From positions 14,060,638 through 14,124,637 of the forward strand of contig NC_049980.1 of the NCBI RefSeq assembly GCF_000003815.2: a stretch of DNA of 64,000 bases, in the 5' to 3' direction. The position numbers and the translations under genes were made by a program. Shown in pieces: positions 25,101 through 37,215 of the stretch. The notes beneath the pieces were generated by a model. It saw only the letters and a list, made by a program, of their open reading frames with translations. It was not told the DNA's origin and did not search any database. Source of the stretch: Branchiostoma floridae. Lineage: Eukaryota; Chordata; Leptocardii; Amphioxiformes; Branchiostomatidae. Position 1 is the first letter of the stretch, and each line of letters begins with the position of its first letter.

Positions 25101-27999
25101 GATTGCTTGGTTATTTAGAAAAAATTCTATTGCGCATATGACTCTGTATAACGTTGTGTATGGGAGAACGATACTACCTCCACCAGGAACTGCACATGTC
25201 GGCGTGGGCATACTACCCGGCATCAGCAGTGTGCCCACGCCTAGCTTCCTACACCTGGTCCAGAATGACCAATGTGAGCAGAGCCCACCCTGCACCAGAC
25301 TGGAACCCTCATTACCCACACTAATAGGACGCACGGAAACGTAAACATTTTAATTGAGGTTATGTCAGTGAGTGATGACCAGGCTTTCTGCCGTAGTTGC
25401 AACTCAGATTTTTCACGCCCCCAGACTGTTGTTAGCTGCTGCCTGCCGGCATCAGTCGTACAGACGCATTTGCAATGGTCACCGATGTACGGGTATCGTA
25501 TGTCAAGCCGACATGCTTTACATGATTCCGAATATGTACTGTCTGGACATCTATATAGAGACCAAAACGAACTCGTTGCTTTTGGTTAACGGTGGCCCTC
25601 TAACCCCTATAAATCAACCAAAACCTGTTTTGAAAATCTTTAATTACTTACTTTTTGGTCTGCGGCAATGCTTCAGCATATCGTACAAATATGTGAATCC
25701 TCAGTGAATATGTTACCCGCAAGCATCTTCCGCGCCGGCGTAGCAATCTAACTGAGATATTAATGCCAGGAGATAAATCCTCAGAGTATAAGTCCCTGTT
25801 CGTAGGAGTTGCCCAGCAGCAATCCACAACGTGTTTTACCTGATAGCCTTTACCTGCATTTCCCAATAGGTTAGAGGACATAATCTTACTCAGGTACATC
25901 TAACGTTAGTTTTCACAATTTGCTGTAAAAGGAAGCTGGATGAATAAACCACGCTAAAGGACAAATTTCATGTAGAATGTAGGTATGGACAATGTAATAT
26001 ACAAACGTGAAGAGTTCTCAGTGGATACGGCAACATGTGTAACCTTTAGCCCCCAATGTTTTGAATACCTCTTGCATCAAGTATCGCATTACATTATGGA
26101 ATTCAAAACAGTACTTGACGTGTTGACATTAACAAAATGAATGCTAAATATGAGATCCTATTTTCATCGTACCGTCATGTAGGCCAGGATATAATTTTTT
26201 TCTATCGATTTGTGAGCGCACAACTGAAGTGGCTGTCGCTTTGTAGCTGTAAGTGCCCGAAGGGAGCAGCAGTACACAATACTGTGCATCAGCGGCACAC
26301 CAAGCCACTTCCATTTACCATTCGTTATTCCAATCACGCCTTGAGCAATCTTCCAAAGTATACCCCGCCCATTATGTTATTGCGTCCTGAGCAGTGTGGG
26401 CAGAACAATTTTCCTGACTACCTATTCCTCATTATTCAGAACACCTGGGCTTCAGACTAGGTGGGACTTTTAATGAAACCACCTCCGGTCGGCCGATTAT
26501 TTGGACAGCTGCGGCTTTATTACACAGTGCAGTGCGTCATTTACGACTACCTGTAATACATACCTGCCAGGCAGCACTTCGTGCCATAGTCTTTGTGATT
26601 TATGGACGAACGACAATCTTCCCATAATCTGAAGATACTGCATTTCTATATAATACCCATGAAAAACTCTTCGAGCGCATTGTTCTCAAATTGTATAGCA
26701 GGAATAGCGTGTCACTGAAGCTGATGCAAGGTGCATTCAAGCCATACAGGAAGCGACTTGGAGCTATAAACAGTAAAGAGCGAACGCCTCCCTCTGGTAG
26801 ATATTTTACTGCTCTGCATCGTTACTTCTGCAGTTGAGTACCAGAGAGTGGTTTTGCTGGTACCTCCAGGGTGCAGGCGCATCATGTGGTAATGCCGAGA
26901 TGCCCGCACTTATTATGGAAATGTCTATCCCTCCCCTCCCCCACCTTGATACACAAGCCAACCCGTAATTTGTAACGAAGAAAGACTTGCCTGTGCTAAT
27001 AGTGGAACTGATTTGTTACTAGGCTGGTGTCGCACAGGGTCGCTGATACGTTCCTACCGTGTCTTCTGTAAAGGATGAATAGAAAAGCCTGCTCAATTTG
27101 CGGAACGTCTTTCAACCTGATTTGAACAAGGTACCAATCAACGCCCGGCTCTAAAATTTTAAAGGTGATGTCTTGTTGAAAGAGGTTCTATTCTATTATT
27201 CATTGGCAAGGTGGGTGTAGAAATCCAGCCTAGATACATGTACTTGTCTAGCAGGAATGGTCAATGCACCGATGCAGACAGACACGCAGGCTGCTGAATG
27301 AATGTTTTCTAATTGCTACCTTGGCGGATCCATCTGGAATGTGCAATAAAGGTTCTCCTTTGTGGTTTATTGTAATCAGGCAACCGTAACGACCTTCAGT
27401 AGCTAGCTGTTCTCTTGACACAGTTTCCCATGCGCATTCTCGTATATAATCTTTTAACGAGACAAAACATCACTCATAAATGAACTACTTCTCCTGACTG
27501 TATTCTAGTCACGAGCCTTATTTGCGTACCATGGGTGAAGGAAAATTCTAGATTAAGCAACATATTACTTGTGGAACACATCTAACGTGTTGGACCAGCT
27601 ATTACTTTCTGCACAATATCTGTGCAAGTTTGTATACATTTGTTGTCTTAAAAATCAGACAAAATGTGGACTATTTATCACCTATTCCTCTATCCCTTGT
27701 GTCATTTATATATTACGTTTTATGGCGTACAAGTCCTTATGAGCTGTGCCATCATTTTGCATGACAAAAGGAAAATTGACCGATAAGTTGGTTCTTTGAT
27801 CCATTTATCCATTCATGCTTATTTGTTCCTTCTGATCCGCATTCTTTCAAACTCCTTATCTTCCCTTTTTTGATAACAATTAAGATTAAATGTTAATCAA
27901 TTATAATGTATACCTTTTTAGACGTTTTAAGAAATGTGTGATATGCCGGTATTTATCTCTCTCTCTCGTTGAATTACATTTGCGTATTTCCAATATAGC
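22111..27999. other. No gene recognised in ~5.9 kb
   Basis: No recognised gene or mobile element. A poly-G tract lies near 23091-23109. A 14 bp imperfect hairpin (GGCGTGGGCATACT against AGTGTGCCCACGCC) lies at 25201-25241. Open frames are short and unlike known proteins. Confidence 0.5.
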
Positions 28000-28709
28000 T
28001 TAGAGTCCATTCCAAGACACCATGCGGATGTTTGTTGCCATTGTTTAGAATTGCTTTTTAAAGTTTTGTAATTATATGTCTAGGACATTTGATACTTCTG
28101 AAATATTTTTAATACTGTTTCAACTTTATAAATATTTCCCTGGTCCTGTAAAACTTTGGAAATATTCATGGTGTGGAATTGGATACTTCTAATGGTTTCT
28201 AAATACTAGTAATGATAACAGCATTCTACCATTATTTACCATTTTCTACCATTTTTTTGTAAATGGTTCAGTGGGCTGGGAAGATAGCAATTCACACATC
28301 CTTGCAAAGTATGGTTGGGTGCCATGCAACAATGGCCCAACACAAAGGATCCACCAGTGCCCAGCAGTGAAAGCTAAAAATATACAGATGCAACAATAGG
28401 GCTTACTTTTATGGGGGCAATAAACAAATTTTACCATTTGGCAAAGTTTACAAATATTTGTAAATATTTGTAAATGTGAAATAATCACACAGAGGTTTCA
28501 AAATTATTCTAAATAAAGATATTTTTGTACAGTTACTTTCAAAATATTTCTAAAATATTCAAAGGAATTCAAATAGATGAGCATTCTCTTAGTCCATTTT
28601 TTGAAAAGAATTTAATTATTGTGGATCAGGTATTCTTTTATTCAAAATAATTCAGACTAATTATAAATATCGCCTAAAAACCCTCATGGTGTCTTGGAAT
28701 GGACTCTAA
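28000..28709. mobile_element. Non-autonomous DNA transposon (MITE), TA-flanked, 24-25 bp perfect terminal inverted repeats
   Basis: The left end reads TTAGAGTCCATTCCAAGACA continuing to CCATG. The right end is its exact reverse complement, ending at 28709. If the duplicated TA is the target site, the inverted repeat proper starts at GAGTCC, as expected of a Tc1/mariner-type insertion. The ~700 bp interior is very AT-rich and has internal inverted words such as ACAAATATTTGTAAATATTTG and TTTACCATTTTCTACC, but no transposase frame. It would have depended on an enzyme from elsewhere. Perfect ends suggest a fairly recent insertion. Confidence 0.88.
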
Positions 28710-31700
28710 TAAGGTAAAAAAAATGTACCAATTAAAATGTTTATTTTGATCAACCTGTTTGTCATACCTGAAATAATCACATGGAAAGTTGCAATGCAGT
28801 ATACATAGTAGCATTTTGTCAATACGAAAAGTTCAGCTATGCCTGTATCACTTCATATATAATTGCAGTCCAAAAAGCGTAGTTGCTTTTGTGACTTCAC
28901 GTATAGTATGCATGAAGCAGACATTTATTGTGTATTTCGCAGTATACAAGTTATTGTTGTTACACAGTTTGCTTCCACTTGTTACCCTAGGCCCTGTATT
29001 GATTTTTCTGTTTGTAAGAAGCCACCCCCCTCCCCCAACTTATTTACCAATTTTTGGCACAATTATCGTATTCATAGTGACAACACTAGACAGACCTCTA
29101 AACAACACTAACCTAACTACACCATTACAGCTGAACATTTTGCTCACACAGATACGAGCTATATTAACACGTTAACAGGCGACAGATTTAAACCCTAAAA
29201 GACTTTAAAGAAGCAATGAGATACAGACCCTGACCTCCAATCATATTTTAACTTAAAATGGAATTTGGACTTTATTTTGATATTGACTTGACATTCTGGT
29301 TTTGTGAATTGTAACTGTTCAATCCTTTATATATTTTGCATTATTCATATATCGAGTGATTTTCGGCTACACTAAGTTCATTACACATTTCTCAGTTTCC
29401 ATTATGCTACTTGTGAATAATTTTGCCATATGATTTTACACGTTGCATCATGCTTTGTTACCTGGGCCCCCTTGGAAATCAGCAAAAAATGCTGAAGGAG
29501 CCATCTATGTGTGTTCAATATGAAATAAATGCATATTATTACATAAAACCGGATTTTGGCACGTCAACCATTCTACACTGCGTTTGATGCAGCAGCCGCT
29601 GCATCAAGTCCAAATAGTAATATAGATGTTTATTTTACGACTTCTTATGAATAATTGAGAAAAATGGCATCAAAGTGCCCATTTCTACGTATACTGCGGT
29701 TGCGCACTAGCAAGCACACAGCAATGGAGAAGGGTTGATATTATTCATCATGCATACTTCGTGAACACGCTTATTGGTTTTCTCTGCAACCCCTTTGTCT
29801 GATGAACTATGGTAACAGGATTATCTCCAAGTCCAGGGACGGAATTTCACATTTGTATCCATTAGAATGTGGGGAGCCGAGAAACCCACTAGGGACCTAT
29901 GCACAATAAACGACACAATAAATATAGAGTGTCTTTTAAAACTAAACCAAGCGTAGAGGATAAAAGGACACTTCGCAGCTTTTGCTGTATTTGGTTTATG
30001 ATGTTTTTGACAGCTTTTGTATTAAGAAACTTCAAATATCCCCAGTTTTGTGGGACTGTATTTTGCGATTATCCGGCTGAAAATGACAGCTTTAGGGGTT
30101 TTTGTCAAGCAACATCAATATCTAAAAGGTTAGGATGTAAAAGAGCATAGAAATTGGAGGAAAATATCATACTCTATTATAATCCTCCCGGATACTGTTA
30201 CAGATTAAAGGCATTACAATCATATGAGCCATACCGTAGCGAGAGTGCAGAACGTTAACATGTGGCGACAGCGATAGAGCATGACAAATGTACTTTGTTT
30301 GGAATTCTTTTCGCGTCTGAGATCGATTCCCCGCCAACCTGATGAGCTGAGAAACCTATCAACCTCTGCAGATCCCCATAGACGTGAAGATGTCAAGAAC
30401 CTCTAAGGATTGGTTCCCATACCAGCTAGAGTTACACATATCAGTGCATCAAAATATGTCGGAGATCTATTGAGGGATGAACTCATCCAGGCATTGTATA
30501 GTAATCTCATGATTTGCTGTGACAGAATGAAGTATGAGAATTGCGCCTGTGTATTTGCATTCACCTTGTAATCTGGCTTTAAAGCATTGAAGCAGCTAGT
30601 CTGCTTTTTTACCCTTGATTGAGGCCATGACAGCTAAGTTTGAAACACTTATCATAGAACTTTAGTACTGGTTCCAGTACTGAAGCACGTCGGGCTTTTG
30701 TATGCACATATAGTCCCCGACCCTCAAGATGAGGATGAAACAAAGTGAAGTTTATTCAATACCGAGCGAAGTCTCAACTCAGCAGAGTAGTTGTTCTTCT
30801 ATCAAAATATGATTATAAAGCGCAAAACAGGCCTACCATCATCATGTTGGAATAGTGTAGATAGTGCTAAAGAACTGGTACATGTGCATCATGTCTATAA
30901 CGTAGAGATACATTTTTTTCAATCACTGATCTTACAGCAAACTAATTTGTCTGTCTGACTTAAATCAATACAAGAAGTATCGCCGCTCTTTGGGATTAAA
31001 AAAATCAAGCTTAACTTAATTCCAAACTTTCGCTTTATTGTTTCATGGTCATCCATGTCCTCCTGGAAATTACTTTAACGCCAAGGATGGCAATCGTACA
31101 GTCCTAGGATCTGTACAAGTGCATATCACCGAATTGCTTTAAAACTAAGTTGCTTCAGTTGAAAAGATATACGGTTTTTAAATCTAGCAATTGAACTCAA
31201 GCCGGCTTAAATTACAAGAATATTTTGTATCAGATGTCAGAAGAAATGTGTAATGTAGACTTCTGTATTAGATTCTGGTCATCAGCAGACGTACTGGTTT
31301 ATTTGAGGAAAAGGTGCATGTTACGAGGCAACATGAGTGGAAGGCACTGGAGAAAATGTTTTGTTGTAAAGGATGTGTTATGTAACTGTAATGTAATTGC
31401 ATGCGTTTCTTATTTCCAGCTCAATTCAATTACATCTAGATTTGTGGCAGATAGATAAGTTGTCTTATGTACTGTAAGGTATTCTCATCATCAGATATGG
31501 TATAAGATCCTAAGTGACATTGAGTCGTCAGATATGATGACAGACGGAATAACCGGTCGATGTCCTTACCTCCGGGTGAATCCCCTTCATGACTTCATAT
31601 CATATTCATTTGGCGCAAAGTATGAGTAAACATAAGTTCATTCCAGAACTCCTGCATTTTATGAATACGTATGTGCACTATTTAAACTTACATTTGTAAA

Positions 31701-33160
31701 CTTTGCTGTTGTTAGAACCTTTACGTTAGTTTTCTGCACAAATCTTTTAGCTGATTCTATAAAACAGTACCTTAGTACCACTTGCTTTTCGTCCATTTCA
31801 GTGCTGAAAGCACTAGATACATAAGGGTATATAAATTCAACGCAATGATGAAGTAGCTGTTAGCACCATCATCCAATCAAAATTGCACCTCATCCCCCAC
31901 TATGATAACCTTCGATGGGATGTGTACCGATTCTGTGAGTGGTGAATGATTAATTACCCAGACAACCGGTGATCTTTGTAAGTCTTCCGTGAATCACTCG
32001 GAACCTTGGGAATAGAAGCGTCAGACAGGCGGGGTTTCAGGGCCACAGTATCAGTCATTTCAGGCAAACACCCACCCTAGCGTTTATGCACGAAAAACTT
32101 TCACGATTTCTCTGGTAATAACTTCGTCTAGAATTGAAATAACCTTACACCTAAGAGCTTGAAAACCTTCAAGATAATTACCATAACCTTTTCAAGGGTA
32201 CTTCATTTACTGTTACTTAAAACGTTTTTCGGTTTGTTGAAAGGTCAGAAAAATATGCCAGTCGTGACAATTCTAATGTCATTCATAAAGTGCGCCTTCC
32301 ATTTACTGTAAACCAGGTTAATTGGTAAAGTGCATATGCCCTGATAGTTAGCTATGTTAGTGCCATCAGATAAACATTTCGAATATTCGTATGGAAAGGT
32401 CGTTAGTGCCCGGTAACATGAATTGTATAGCTTAAAACACTTTGACCGGAGAATGGAGTTAGGCAGACTCTGGTGTGTGTCTGAGCTATAAACGCTAGTT
32501 CACCTTTATCCGTGGGGTAACCAATATCCTTTTTTTTAAAGGAATGTTTGAATCTCCCTCCGTTGAGTAGCACCGTACTTCATGGATCATCCCTAAAATC
32601 GTTGTTTGAACGTCGTTCTGTGGAAAGAACCCTTTATCATACTAAAGATGAACATGAACTCATAGATGAACGCTCAAGCAAGAGTACATTGCTCAGACGC
32701 TGTGCTATTACAGGAACCTGAACAGTTCAAAGGACGTGGGCCATTTTGGGACTTCCTTAATACCAGTTAGGCACACGATGTAACAAAACCTAATGTGCAG
32801 GAACGGAGGATTTGCAGAAGTGTCAGGACTTATCACCGTCAAGATCACCATTCCTGTCTAAGGTTATCTGAGGTTGAAAGGTAGGCAGGTTCTTCTATTT
32901 ACTCAAAGCCACATCTTAAGATAGCGGCTTCTATTTATACTATAGTGCTGAATTACAAGTGGATAGATGCAAGTAGTGAGAAAATGAAAATCTGAAACTT
33001 AATATCTTCTACCACAGCACAACTTCTACTAATCTAAAGCATGATATTAGAAACATGAATGAATGGATAAATGACTATTATTGCTCGATACAGTCATAAA
33101 ATTATCATACATCGTCACAAATGTACTGGCCTATATGTGATATTAGAAATATTTTTTGCC
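28710..33160. other. No gene recognised in ~4.4 kb
   Basis: AT-rich sequence with short open frames, of which 29899-30150 is the longest ATG-initiated one (about 83 codons, unrecognised). No repeats shared with other parts of the window and no paired splice sites that I would defend. Confidence 0.5.
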
Positions 33161-33164
33161 TTCG

Positions 33165-33540
33165 CCAATAAGACTATTTCAGCTGATGGATCGGTTGTTG
33201 TGTGGATGTGCATGTAGGTCAGGAACAGAACTCGAGAACCTCTCGATGGATAAATTTCTATGATTTTTGGTATTTACGGAGAGGTTGGGGAAAGAAAGGT
33301 CTAGTTCGAAAATAGTTTTCGCGGCACTTGGACTTAGGAAGGTCAAGTTTGATAATGGGACTCATAGTGTCGAGTTTAATACGGTTCTGCAGTGGAGCGT
33401 CAAATTTGGACACTAGATTTTCTGTTGGTGTCAGGTTCATGAGTTGGATTATGGTGGATAGGTATTGGGGCAGGGAGCAAGTGGTGTAAATTTGAGTTCC
33501 CTAGCTAGCGGCTTGTTTTGAACTACAGTGAGCCTTTTTG
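33165..33540 (+). repeat. Dispersed repeat A-like segment, diverged
   Basis: Contains AACAGAACTCGAGAACCTCT, CGATGGATAAATTTCTATGA, TTTTTGGTATTTACGGAGAG, AAAGGTCTAGTTCG and, further on, CCCTAGCTAGCGGCTTG. These echo the dispersed repeat A layout (oligonucleotide run, ACAAGATAACT, GATGGATT, TTGGTA, CCCCTAGCGGC). Assignment is tentative because the second half does not align well by eye. Confidence 0.4.
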
Positions 33541-34934
33541 TTTGTAGCTTTTGAGAAGGATAAATCCAGCGGGGATTGATGGATATTCATTGTTCTAAAG
33601 AGGTAAGTACTTTATGTGATGACTAACATAATGCCATACCTATTTATGCAAATCAATGCGTCATTTATATAAATATTGAGTAGAATGTGTAATCTTCTAT
33701 TTAAGTTATTTACATGATTAATGAGAAAACATTATAATGTCATAGTGGTAAATGATGGAAATTTTATATTTTATCGCATTATGAAGCTTAGTGAATGTCA
33801 ACATTATCAGCTATAAACCATGAAAATTAGTATCAAATTGACATTGAAACCGAATTAGTAGGAATCAAACAGAACCAGTCGGAATGAAGAATGTGCAAAA
33901 ACTTGTTTCACATTCGGCCATCGGGTGGGAATTCCAAATAGACATGACTGTTAATACCTTTTCGCACGAGAGACGCTAGGCGGACAGAGCCGAAATGCCG
34001 TTTGAATGAAAATTCGTGTATATTTCTGGGTATTCGTAGTACTAGAAATTCTCAATGCATTCAAAAAAATTGTGTTCATTCTTGTGGCCGACTGGTTCTC
34101 CATGGAATGAGATCAGAATGTTTCGAATAATGTTGGAATGCCTATTAATGCGGTCGTACTTCACTAAGAATACACTTTGAATGCCGTTCTATATTTCTCC
34201 ACCTCAAATACACCTCGAAAGTTTTGAGCATGAAAAACATTCGGGACGGCCACAAGAATAGGCACAAATATCTGGAATAATGCAGTGAGAATGTCTAGAA
34301 TACACCTCGCCTCGTGTGAAGGCGCCGTAATCAACTTAAATGGGGAAGTTACATCACACTTTAAGTTAAAGATACCCATCTTCAATCTTCTTCTCGTGTC
34401 AGCACCGAAGATACCCTGACAGCGGCAGTTCTATTTCTGGTTTATAGCGATAAGGCAACTATCAGACGGTTTTCGCACATGGGCGCCTTCCCTAACTCAG
34501 GATGTTCCTGAAGCTCTTCGTAAAAACTGTCTGGATTCTCTCAGTACTAGAGACTGTCAGCGTGGTTTACATTGCCCAAGATGAAATGGACATGATCATG
34601 ATGCAGATAAGAATTGGAAAAAAACTACATTTCCTACCTCAAACATTATTTCATATTATCTTCATATGATAACGATATATCAATCGTTAACGATAGTACA
34701 ATTGGTTCACATCACAACTTTAGAAGAAACTCCACTACTCCACTACTCCTCTATCTCCTATGTACAACATTTATGATTTCGTACGTGTACATATAGATGG
34801 ATAGATAGATAGACGGTAGATGGCATCTATTGGGAAATCGCAGTGTCAGAGTTCTTTCTGCACTGAATTACATCCAACTTGCAAATGTTACAAAATATCT
34901 AATTACAAAAGATTTTACACAGTTATATTAAACT

Positions 34935-35135
34935 GCAAGTTTAAAGAAAAGACATTCCTCTGAGAGCAGGGTGGAGACATAATAACGATAAGTAGTGATG
35001 CATAGTGCACCTAAAGGAGTTACTTAAAGCTTTTTACAGAGTTATATGATAACTAGACTAGGGTGCTAATACGATTTCTTATTTTTAAAGAAAAACAGGA
35101 CATTCCTCTGGGAGCAGGGTAAAGACATAGTACAT
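34935..35135. repeat. Diverged tandem duplication
   Basis: The words TTTAAAGAAAA, ACATTCCTCTG, GAGCAGGGT and AGACATA occur in order at 34940-34982 and again at 35083-35130, with ACAGAGTTATAT or ACAGTTATAT upstream of each. Period is about 145 bases; an old duplication. Confidence 0.7.
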
Positions 35136-35510
35136 AATAGCTGCCTAAAGCATACCCCCCATCACTCGTGGATGCGACCAGTGAGCGATAGAAGTGATAT
35201 AGCAAGGAGGTTTACTTGGATATTGCTTTATTACATGGTATAGCTATAGCATCACTGTGTGTGGGGAGTGCAGTGTAGTTTGATCGGGTTGGCCATGATC
35301 ACTGCACCGTAATTGCTATGTGCTATTGACGTCCTTAGTAAATTGATATTATGCTGGGTAGTTATGTGTTAATATTTAGCTTTGAAAACTACGTTTGGAT
35401 CATACCGGTAAATGGATCCATTATTTTTCACATTTTGTACAGACTCTTTCGATAGAATATTTTCAATATACAGTCATTCAGTAATTATTGTATTACTGCG
35501 CCGCAGCCGA

Positions 35511-35735
35511 CCGATGATGATGATGATGATGATGTTACCTCCATGCCAAATGCAGGTATTGTTTTTTTTGTGTACGTTTGTGTGTGCGTGTGTCTGCATG
35601 TGTGTGTTTTCACATATTTGTGATAAGGAATAACCCACGTACCTCTAAGTGGTTTCCAATGATATTTGGCGTATTGGTAGGCTTTCACAAGACAAAGATC
35701 AATGTCACAATGCCACCGCCCCCCCCCCCCCCGCC
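35511..35735. repeat. Cluster of simple repeats: (GAT)n, GT-rich and poly-C
   Basis: A pure GAT run at 35511-35535, a GTGTGCGTGTGTCTGCATGT-type tract at about 35572-35608 and a poly-C run of about 14 at 35719-35732 lie within 225 bases. Confidence 0.9.
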
Positions 35736-36330
35736 TACTTTTCATTTAACCGCAGTAGAACTTCTGGTTACCGTATAGAAAAATATATCAAAGAAGGTTT
35801 AGACATTAGAAATTCCTCCAATGATTGTAAAAGCCTCCAATAACTGTAAGAAACTTATCCCATATTACAACTTCTGTATTAGTTAGATAAGCGTTAAGTT
35901 ATAGAACTGTAGTTATGTAGATGCCATACTTTGTACCCCGTACAATTGTTGTGCAATAAACTATATATCTTTGTCCTGGACATTCGAGTATATGTTGAAG
36001 TCCGGATGCACTCATAGCTGCCGATTGCAACGTCATTTATCATTCAAATGGTACTTAGGTCTTTCTATAACAGAATAGGCAATATTCTTCAGCCTGTGAG
36101 CATGAAAGATACACATGGGAGTCGTCAGAGGCAGGCCCGTAGCACAGCGTGTGGCATCAAGGTAGATCCCATTACACAGAGAGAGGGTATTCCGATGAGA
36201 CGTGACTAAAATACTAACTAGTTTAAGGTGGAGTTTATTTAGTGAATGGTCACTAAATCGCAGAGAATTCCGTCGGTTTTCACATACGAGGAACGCCACG
36301 ACCAATTTCAGCACACACATGCGGCACGTA

Positions 36331-37213
36331 CGAGGGGGGTTCAATAAGTTCTTGTCCTCACCAAGAAATAACAAGCACAACTCAGATTTTCAGGCACAAC
36401 TTCATAGTATGAAGTCTTTTATCAATATCCTCCAAATTTCAAATCATTGGAGTCATTACTTTCCAGGCATTCGTTTTTTTCTAAATTAGAAGGTAAGTGG
36501 GGAGAAAAAGAAGGGTGAAGTGTGATCAGACAATTTGACCTCACACCTCAGGTTGCAGATCAATTGTCCACCTTTTTTTTTTCGTTATCCCTTACCTAAC
36601 GTTACTGGGTGTCGCCTGCAACATGATGATCACAATAATTTGAATTTTGGTACACATTTATATAAGACTTTATACATGTACGTGGGGTTATCAATAAGTC
36701 CCCGACTTTACCGAGAAAAAATAAGCACAGCTCAGATTTCGAAGCATAGATGTCAAGTATAAAGTCTTATATAAATATGTACCAAAATTCAAATTAGTGT
36801 GATCATTACTTTGCAGGCGACACCCAGTAACGTTAGGTGAGAGAGAAGGAAAAAAACGTGAACAATTGACCTGACCTGAGTGTGTGGGTCAATTTGCGCT
36901 GCTGGAAGTTAAAAACCCAATTCTTTTTGCTTGAAATAGGAAGAGAATCATTATCAAACATTTTGACAACGTCTTTTGTTAATTTATGGCATGGGAAACT
37001 AGACCGACACATGTCTGATCACAATTCACACAACTTTTTTCTCGCCACTTACCTTCTAATTTAGGAAAAACGAATGCCTGGAAAGTAATGACTCCAATGA
37101 TTTGTAAGTTGGAGGATATTGATAAAAGACTTCATACTATGAAGTTGTGCCTGAAAATCTGAGTTGTGCTTGTTATTTCTTGGTGAGGCCAAGAACTTAT
37201 TGAACCCCCCTCG
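36331..37213. mobile_element. Mariner-like non-autonomous element built as nested palindromes
   Basis: The ends CGAGGGGGGTTCAATAAGTT and reverse complement are flanked by TA (36329-36330 and 37214-37215), as in Tc1/mariner insertions. Terminal inverted repeats are about 200 bp long (36331-36531 against 37014-37213), far longer than classical mariner ends. Inside lies a second palindrome: arms at about 36537-36675 and 36757-36892 around an 81 bp loop. The loop plus right arm (36681-36892) is itself a diverged, same-orientation copy of the outer left repeat, starting TA-CGTGGGGTTATCAATAAGT. The element therefore holds four terminal-repeat copies in alternating orientation, one truncated. No transposase frame is visible. 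Confidence 0.88.
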
Positions 37214-37215
37214 TA

